NCBI GenBank assembly: GCA_964415045.1
Contig: CAYPZL010000038.1
Span: 1 to 35,945 of the forward strand
Source of the DNA: CAYPZL01 sp964415045
GTDB lineage: Bacteria > Planctomycetota > Phycisphaerae > Sedimentisphaerales > Anaerobacaceae
Direction of reading: 5' to 3'
DNA length: 35,945 bases
A program made the position numbers and the translations under genes. The notes below the pieces were generated by a model. It had not been told where the DNA came from. It saw nothing but the letters and a program-made list of their open reading frames with translations, and did not search any database. This document shows positions 30,698 to 35,945 of the stretch, piece after piece; the first letter of the stretch is position 1; each line of letters opens with the position of its first letter.

Positions 30698-33490
30698 ATG
30701 GGCAAGAGATTCTTCTATTGTGCTGTGCTTGTGGCCTTGTCAGGTGTGGTTGGAGGCAGTCTCGTCAAGGCCGATCCCGTGGGTCACTGGACGTTTGACG
30801 AAGGGGCCGGCATTACGGTCATCGAAGTCCTGGGCAGCGGCAGCGACGGGGAGCTCAACGGGACCCCGGAATGGGCCGTCGGACGCATCGGCGGCGCGCT
30901 GGAACTGGGGGGCGACCAGGACTACGTGGTTATCCCGAACAGCGAAGGGCTCAAGCTGCGCGGTGGCGACGGTTTTACCGTGGCGGTCTGGATCAAGGTG
31001 CAGGACCCGAGCGCCGGCGTCATCGTCTACCATGGTCTGGGCTGTTCCACCTGGGCCAGTTGGTTCCTGGGTGTCGGCGGGCCCGAGCCGGACGCGCCCA
31101 GACAGCCGGACAACCTCGTATTCGGCGTCCGTTCAGGTAACGGCAGTGCCTACACGAGCGTGGCGGCGCCCGTGGAGGCGGATGTGTGGGTTCACGTGGC
31201 CGCCACGTACGACGGCGCTACCCTGACGCTCTACATCGACGGCTCGGAGGCAGGCAGCGTCGACGCGCCGACCCCCTGGGACAGCGGCGAAAACCTGTTC
31301 ATCGGCGGGGATCCCGGCTGTGGAGGCCGCAACTGGTATACCGGGGCCGTCGACGATCTCTGGATATTCGACCATGTCCTCTCGGAAGGTGAGGTCATGG
31401 GCCTGATGTCGGCCGAGCCGCTGACCTCCGCCTTCGGACCGTCTCCCAAAGACGGGGCCATGGCAGGAGAGACAACGGTGCAGCTCGCCTGGCGTCCGGG
31501 CGACTTCGCGAGTTCGCACGAGGTCTACTTTGGCGAGAGCTTCGAGGACGTCAACGAGAGCCGGGTCGAGCCTGTGGCGGTAGCGGATGCAAGTCTGACG
31601 GTGGGAGCCGCCCCGCCCTTCGCGGCGGGATTGACGCCGGGCCAGACCTACTACTGGCGGGTCGACGAAGTCAACGATCTCCACCCGGACAGCCCCTGGC
31701 GAGGCGACGTTTGGAGCTTCTGGGTCCAGCCGGTGATTGCCTGGGACCCCTCCCCTGCCGATGGAGTCCGATATGTCCTGCTCGATCCCGAGTTGACCTG
31801 GGAAAACGGGATGAACGCCTTGTTCCACACCGTGTACTTCGGCGAGAGCCTCGAGGAGGTTCGCGACGCTGCGGCGGGCGGATTCATGACCGCCTCCGCC
31901 AGCCATGCGCCCGGGCCGTTGCAGGCTGAAACCACCTATTACTGGCGAGTCGATGAGTTCGCTGCGACCGGAATCACCAGCAAAGGCGACGTCTGGAGCT
32001 TCACGACCCTACCCGAAATAGCGGTCACCGATCCCGACCTTATGGGCTGGTGGAGGCTTCTTGAAGGAGCCGGAGCAACTGCCGTGGACTGGTCGGGCCA
32101 TGGCAATCATGGCACCATACGAGGCGACGCCCAGTGGATCGACGGGGCTCTGACGTTCGACGGGAGGAACGACTATGTAAGCGTTGTGCTGGATGTCTCG
32201 GAGACCGAATACGCCGCCGCGTTCTGGTTCAAGACAACGAATGCCAACTGCGGGCTGATGGCCGTGGTGCAAAACGATCTGGGCGGCGGCGGCCATGACC
32301 GGCACGTTTACCTGACCGGCGGGAACATAAAAATTCGACTCTGGGATACTGAAGAGATTGAAAGCGCCGGCTCGAACCTTGCCAACGGGCAGTGGCATCA
32401 CGTGGTGTACACCTACGGTGCAGCGGTCGGCGGTCAGAAGCTCTACATAGACGGCGTCGAGCAAGCCAGCGGGACCAAGGACGCTTCCGATTTCGATTGG
32501 CAGGAGCGGATCAACATCGGCTTCTCCAACGATGCGACCCGGGACTATTTCGAGGGCGTCCTGGAGGATGTCCGTGTCTACGGCAGAACTCTGAGCGCCG
32601 AGGAGGTTCAACAGGTGATGCGCGGCGATCCGCTGCTGGCCTGGAATCCTCAGCCTTTGCGCGATGCGACGGTAGACATCCGCGACGCAACGGCTCTTCG
32701 CTGGAACGCCGGCGACACGGCGGTCTCGCACGACGTCTACCTTGGCACAGACCGGGACGCCGTGGCGGCGGCCGGCAAAGACGCCGCCGAATATCGGGGC
32801 GGTCAGCCCTCCACGAGCCTCTCGTTGAGCGGCCTGGTCGAGTTCGGCGGAGGCGCCTATTACTGGCGTATCGACGAAGTGGAGGCCGACGGCACCGTGC
32901 ACGCCGGAAACATCTGGAAGTTCACGATACCGGCTTACTTGATCGTGGACGACTTCGAGAGCTACACGAACGAGGTCGGGTCTCGTGCCTTCGAGGTGTG
33001 GGTTGACGGTGTCGGTTTCACGCTGCCGGAACCGGGGAATCCGGGCAACGGCACCGGCGCCGTGGTCGGGCACGATATCTGGAGCCCGCCCAGCCCGTAC
33101 TTCGAGGGCACTATCATGGAGACCAGCAACGTCTACGCGGGCGGCCAGGCCATGCCGATCTATTACGACAACACGTCGGCCCCCGGCATTTCCGAGGCGG
33201 ACCGCACGTTTACGCCGGGTCGGAACTGGACCGCAGAAGGTGTCACGACGCTGGTGGTGCACTTCCGCGGCGAGGCCGACAACACGGGCGCGTTGTACGT
33301 CGAGATCAACGGCGTCAAGGTTCCCTATGACGGCGACCCGGCCGACATTGCCGGCAGGGAATGGATTGCCTGGGAAATCGACCTGGCCTCGGTCGGCGTG
33401 AGCCTGACGAACATCACAACGCTGACCATCGGCATTGAGGGCGGCCAAACGGGCGTCCTGTACGTCGATGACGTCATTCTGACCCGGTGA
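30698..33490 (+). CDS. Secreted LamG/fibronectin-like multidomain protein
   Basis: 930 residues. The signal MGKRFFYCAVLVALSGVVGGSLVKA is followed by a LamG/concanavalin-like jelly roll (about 27-240: GHWTFDEGAG, WVHVAATYDGATLTLYIDG, GAVDDLWIFDHVLS). Two fibronectin-like repeats follow (about 245-345 and 346-440), each ending YYWRVDE plus WSF. A second LamG domain (448-640) and a third repeat ending YYWRIDE (721-727) come next. The C-terminal domain (746-930) begins YLIVDDFESYTNE and is common in Phycisphaerae. Such proteins bind glycans or other surfaces outside the cell; no catalytic residues were seen and no PEP-CTERM or dockerin anchor. AAGGAGG (30685-30691) precedes ATG 30698. Confidence 0.88.
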   Translation: MGKRFFYCAVLVALSGVVGGSLVKADPVGHWTFDEGAGITVIEVLGSGSDGELNGTPEWAVGRIGGALELGGDQDYVVIPNSEGLKLRGGDGFTVAVWIKVQDPSAGVIVYHGLGCSTWASWFLGVGGPEPDAPRQPDNLVFGVRSGNGSAYTSVAAPVEADVWVHVAATYDGATLTLYIDGSEAGSVDAPTPWDSGENLFIGGDPGCGGRNWYTGAVDDLWIFDHVLSEGEVMGLMSAEPLTSAFGPSPKDGAMAGETTVQLAWRPGDFASSHEVYFGESFEDVNESRVEPVAVADASLTVGAAPPFAAGLTPGQTYYWRVDEVNDLHPDSPWRGDVWSFWVQPVIAWDPSPADGVRYVLLDPELTWENGMNALFHTVYFGESLEEVRDAAAGGFMTASASHAPGPLQAETTYYWRVDEFAATGITSKGDVWSFTTLPEIAVTDPDLMGWWRLLEGAGATAVDWSGHGNHGTIRGDAQWIDGALTFDGRNDYVSVVLDVSETEYAAAFWFKTTNANCGLMAVVQNDLGGGGHDRHVYLTGGNIKIRLWDTEEIESAGSNLANGQWHHVVYTYGAAVGGQKLYIDGVEQASGTKDASDFDWQERINIGFSNDATRDYFEGVLEDVRVYGRTLSAEEVQQVMRGDPLLAWNPQPLRDATVDIRDATALRWNAGDTAVSHDVYLGTDRDAVAAAGKDAAEYRGGQPSTSLSLSGLVEFGGGAYYWRIDEVEADGTVHAGNIWKFTIPAYLIVDDFESYTNEVGSRAFEVWVDGVGFTLPEPGNPGNGTGAVVGHDIWSPPSPYFEGTIMETSNVYAGGQAMPIYYDNTSAPGISEADRTFTPGRNWTAEGVTTLVVHFRGEADNTGALYVEINGVKVPYDGDPADIAGREWIAWEIDLASVGVSLTNITTLTIGIEGGQTGVLYVDDVILTR

Positions 33491-33558
33491 TGGCCTGTCG
33501 AATGGATGCGACCAGGATTTTGGAACGGACCACTGAGGTTTGACACTCGGGCGGCTCT

Positions 33559-33588
33559 GCGGCTCCGGCGGTCAAGGGCCGGAGCCGC
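33559..33588 (+). terminator. Perfect 11-bp hairpin after the LamG gene
   Basis: GCGGCTCCGGC (33559-33569) pairs perfectly with GCCGGAGCCGC (33578-33588) across an 8-base loop, 69 bases after the stop. There is no T-run, so it may terminate weakly or protect the transcript's 3' end. Confidence 0.4.
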
Positions 33589-33670
33589 TCCCGCCCGCGC
33601 GGCTGACCGACAGGCGGCGCTGTGCCGTCGCTTGTGAGCTGTGTCGAACGTTTGCTGCTCGAGGATCAAG

Positions 33671-34465
33671 ATGCGCAGACAGAATGGATTCACGTTGATC
33701 GAGCTACTGGTTGTGATCGCCATTATCGCGCTGCTGATGGGCATCCTGATGCCGGCGCTGAGCCGGGTCCGCAAACAGGCCCGCAAGGCGGCGTGCATGT
33801 CCAATGTGCGTTCCTTTGCCCTGGCGCTGGCCGCCTATGCGACGGAAAACGACGATCGGATCATTGCCCTCTATTTTCAAGCAGAAGGCGAATTCTGGAC
33901 CGAGAAGTTGCACGGGTTCTACAAAGCAGAGGATTTGCGGCTCTGTCCGGCGGCGGTCAAGCCCAGCTCGCCTGAAACCGAATTCGTCCACGGCGCCCTG
34001 GGAGATCACTGCAACTACGGCGCCCCCTACCGAGCGTGGTATCATATGCGGTCGAGCGGCAACGAAGCCGGCACGATGTTCCTCGGCAGCTACGGAACCA
34101 ACGGCTGGGTGCACAGAGGCGAAGGACAGACGTGGGGGTTCGCCTACGAAGACCACTGGGGCCGAATGAGTGTGAAGGGAGCCAGTGCGATTCCGCTTAT
34201 GCTGGATTGCACGTGGGTCGCCGGATACCCTCTCGATACGGATCGGCCGCTGCCGGCCGATCAGTATTATGAGTACTGGAGGGGCAGCTACAGCTTTGGC
34301 CAGATGAATCGCTACTGCTTCGAGCGTCACAACGGGTACATCAACACCTCGTTCCTGGATGGGAGCACTCGAGCGGTCCCTCTGGCCGAGCTGTGGGAAT
34401 TGAAATGGCACCGGAGTTATCAACCGCAATATGACATCGAGATCCCTAACTGGAAAAACAAGTAG
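33671..34465 (+). CDS. Prepilin-like protein, second copy
   Basis: 264 residues starting MRRQNG, then a type IV prepilin leader (cleavage before FTLIE, Glu5 present) with hydrophobic helix and ALSRVRKQAR. Residues 7-40 are nearly the same as in the protein at 647, also at DNA level, while the ectodomain differs. It ends with RHNGYINTSFLDGSTRAV, an H-X9-DG-like signature. ATG 33671 is chosen over GTG 33641 because GAGG lies 6 bases upstream and a short basic leader is expected. Localisation is presumably envelope or extracellular after processing. It follows the LamG gene and its end overlaps the CotH-like gene by 35 bases. Confidence 0.86.
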   Translation: MRRQNGFTLIELLVVIAIIALLMGILMPALSRVRKQARKAACMSNVRSFALALAAYATENDDRIIALYFQAEGEFWTEKLHGFYKAEDLRLCPAAVKPSSPETEFVHGALGDHCNYGAPYRAWYHMRSSGNEAGTMFLGSYGTNGWVHRGEGQTWGFAYEDHWGRMSVKGASAIPLMLDCTWVAGYPLDTDRPLPADQYYEYWRGSYSFGQMNRYCFERHNGYINTSFLDGSTRAVPLAELWELKWHRSYQPQYDIEIPNWKNK

Positions 34466-35918
34466 CTCTGTTGCGCTGCCGGCCCTCTTGCTGGCGGCTC
34501 TGTGCGTTGCCGCGAGCCGCTGCCCGGCCGCGATTCCGCTGGTCATCAACGAACTGGCCGCTTCCAACGGGAGCCTCATCCGGGACCCTCAGGGCGAGTT
34601 CGAGGATTGGATCGAGATTTACAATTTCGGCGCCGATGGCGTTGACCTCGCCGGCATGTACCTGACCGACGATCTGTCGAATCCCACGCAGTACCAGTTC
34701 CCGCAGGACAATCCGTCTCTCACGACCGTCCAGGCGGGCCGATACGTCCTGGTGTGGGCTGATGGTGAAACGGACGACGCGGGATTGCACGCGGACTTCA
34801 AGCTTGACGCCGACGGCGAGGAAGTCGGCCTGTTCGATTCCGATGGACAAACCCTGGTGGACAGCGTCGTGTTCGACGCCCAGACGCGGGACGTCTCATT
34901 CGGCCGATACCCGGATGCCGGCGAAACCTGGGGATATGCCCTCAGTGCCACGCCGGGCGGGTCGAACGCCGATCTATACGAGAGCATCGTGGGCGACGTC
35001 CGCCTCAGCCACGACCCCGGCTTCTACGACGTCCCCTTCGAGCTGGTCCTGAGCTGCGATACGCCGGAGACCGTCATCTACTACACGCTGGATAGCCGGG
35101 AGCCGGGCGACACGGGCGGGCGGACCATAACGGGAAGAAGGTACACCGCCCCGATCCCCATCGCCGGGACCGCCTGCGTGCGGGCACGGGCGCTGCGGCC
35201 GGGCTGGAGGAGTTCGCCCGTGCGCACCTGCACGTACATATTCCCGGGCGACGTCGTCCTGCAGGACACGATGCCCGGCGTCGTGCCGGACGATCGTCGC
35301 GGCGGCCGCCAACTGCGCGATGCCCTGCTGGCGATTCCCACCGTTTCTCTGGTGACGCCCTACCCGATCTCCGAGAAGGAACGGGAAACATCGATCGAGC
35401 TGCTTTTCCCGGACGGCCGGACGGGCTTTCAAGTCGATGCCGGGCTCGAGCTCTTCGGGGGCCACAGCCTGCAAAACTACCCCAAGAAGTCGATGCGCGT
35501 CAGCTTCAAGGGCGCTTACGGCCCGACCCGGCTGACGTTCGATCTGTTCGGCGATGGGGCAACCGATACGTTCGATCAGATCCTGCTGCGAAGCGGTTCC
35601 CACGACACCATGTTCTACACGAACGGCACGCGGGGCATCTACATCCGCAACCGCTGGATCCTTGACAGACAACTGGACATGGGGCAGCCGGCGCCTCACG
35701 GGCGCTTCGTGCACGTCTATATCAACGGCACCTACTGGGGACAGTATCACCTGATGGAGAGGCCGAACGCGGCCTTCATGGCCTCCTACTTCGGGGGGGA
35801 GAAGGAAGATTATGACGCCCTCAACGCCGGCTCGCCGGTCGATGGGACGCGGCAGGCGTGGGACGAGATGACCCGCGCCACCGGCGATTACGAGGGGTGC
35901 TCGCTTAGCATGCTGTGA
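34431..35918 (+). CDS. Lamin-tail / CotH-like secreted protein, C-terminus disrupted
   Basis: 495 residues as read. The signal MTSRSLTGKTSSSVALPALLLAALCVAASRCPAA (cut about 34) is followed by a lamin-tail domain (about 38-150: INELAASNGSLIRDPQGEFE, WIEIYNFG). A chitobiase-C-terminal-like beta domain (about 190-275: VIYYTLDSREPGD) comes next, then a CotH-type kinase-like region (about 315-480: GLELFGGHSLQNYPKKSMRV, YINGTYWGQYHLMERPN). CotH proteins are atypical kinases of secreted proteins. The conserved DxDN segment expected after DYE is absent: the frame ends in GCSLSML and a TGA at 35916-35918, and base composition changes near 35893. I infer that the true gene continued. ATG 34431 overlaps the prepilin gene. 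Confidence 0.75.
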   Translation: MTSRSLTGKTSSSVALPALLLAALCVAASRCPAAIPLVINELAASNGSLIRDPQGEFEDWIEIYNFGADGVDLAGMYLTDDLSNPTQYQFPQDNPSLTTVQAGRYVLVWADGETDDAGLHADFKLDADGEEVGLFDSDGQTLVDSVVFDAQTRDVSFGRYPDAGETWGYALSATPGGSNADLYESIVGDVRLSHDPGFYDVPFELVLSCDTPETVIYYTLDSREPGDTGGRTITGRRYTAPIPIAGTACVRARALRPGWRSSPVRTCTYIFPGDVVLQDTMPGVVPDDRRGGRQLRDALLAIPTVSLVTPYPISEKERETSIELLFPDGRTGFQVDAGLELFGGHSLQNYPKKSMRVSFKGAYGPTRLTFDLFGDGATDTFDQILLRSGSHDTMFYTNGTRGIYIRNRWILDRQLDMGQPAPHGRFVHVYINGTYWGQYHLMERPNAAFMASYFGGEKEDYDALNAGSPVDGTRQAWDEMTRATGDYEGCSLSML

Positions 35919-35945
35919 CTCCGTGCCTCATTAGATAATTCCAGA
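35893..35945. other. Sequence discontinuity at the window end
   Basis: From about 35893 the sequence changes from GC-rich CotH coding to short AT-richer text (for example TTAGATAATTCCAGA) with an early stop. No inverted repeat or transposase start is visible in the 50 or so bases available. This may be an insertion-element end, a recombination junction or an assembly artefact at a contig edge. Confidence 0.35.

Noticed and set aside
32009..33448. 479-codon open frame on the minus strand
   Set aside because: Mirror of the LamG gene; no start context and no family motif.

Overview
The window looks like a piece of a Planctomycetota chromosome, most likely a Phycisphaerae or Sedimentisphaerales-type lineage. 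This is inferred from gene content: two solitary prepilin-like proteins with a GFTLIELLVVIAIIALLMGI leader and a C-terminal H-X9-DG-like signature, large secreted LamG and lamin-tail/CotH proteins, a YfbK-type VWA protein beside a sigma factor, an Hc1-like mini-histone, and a bacterial V/A-type ATPase. Coding DNA is GC-rich, so long open frames appear antisense to most real genes. I found no rRNA, CRISPR array, complete insertion sequence or phage gene.

Layout. 1-3546 (+): a two-CBS-domain protein, a prepilin-like protein, a sigma factor that loses its reading frame, and a VWA protein lacking a clear start. 3765-3837 is tRNA-Lys(CUU), followed by about 0.8 kb of non-coding DNA with hairpins and short repeats. 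4653-6051 (+): a flavodoxin-like protein, a 57-residue Hc1-like histone and a FabZ-type dehydratase. 6194-10117 (-): an MscS channel behind a secretin lipoprotein with a long C-terminal extension. 10448-11293 (+): an SdiA-regulated-type lipoprotein behind a possible sigma-54 promoter.

11313-23286 (-) is the centrepiece, a tightly packed, probably twelve-gene operon read from a good TTGACC-18-TATAAT promoter. It holds V-ATPase subunits in the order G/H, C, I, K, F, E, A, B, D, then a universal stress protein, a PTS EIIA-like (PtsN-type) protein and a 754-residue fusion. The fusion joins a TAXI-type periplasmic binding protein to a two-helix pore module and cytoplasmic RCK/TrkA domains. The pore has SGFEDR where potassium channels carry TVGYGD. 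It reads like a ligand-gated ion channel tied to the rotary ATPase, and is the best candidate here for an undescribed system.

23871-29839 (+): a branched-chain amino-acid type ABC transporter (binding protein, two permeases, two ATPases) coupled to a phenylacetate-CoA-ligase-like enzyme. 30001-35918 (+): a small secreted B-repeat protein, a 930-residue LamG protein, a second prepilin-like protein and a lamin-tail/CotH protein whose reading frame breaks off about 45 bases before the window end.

All functions are assigned from motifs recognised by eye. No database search was run.
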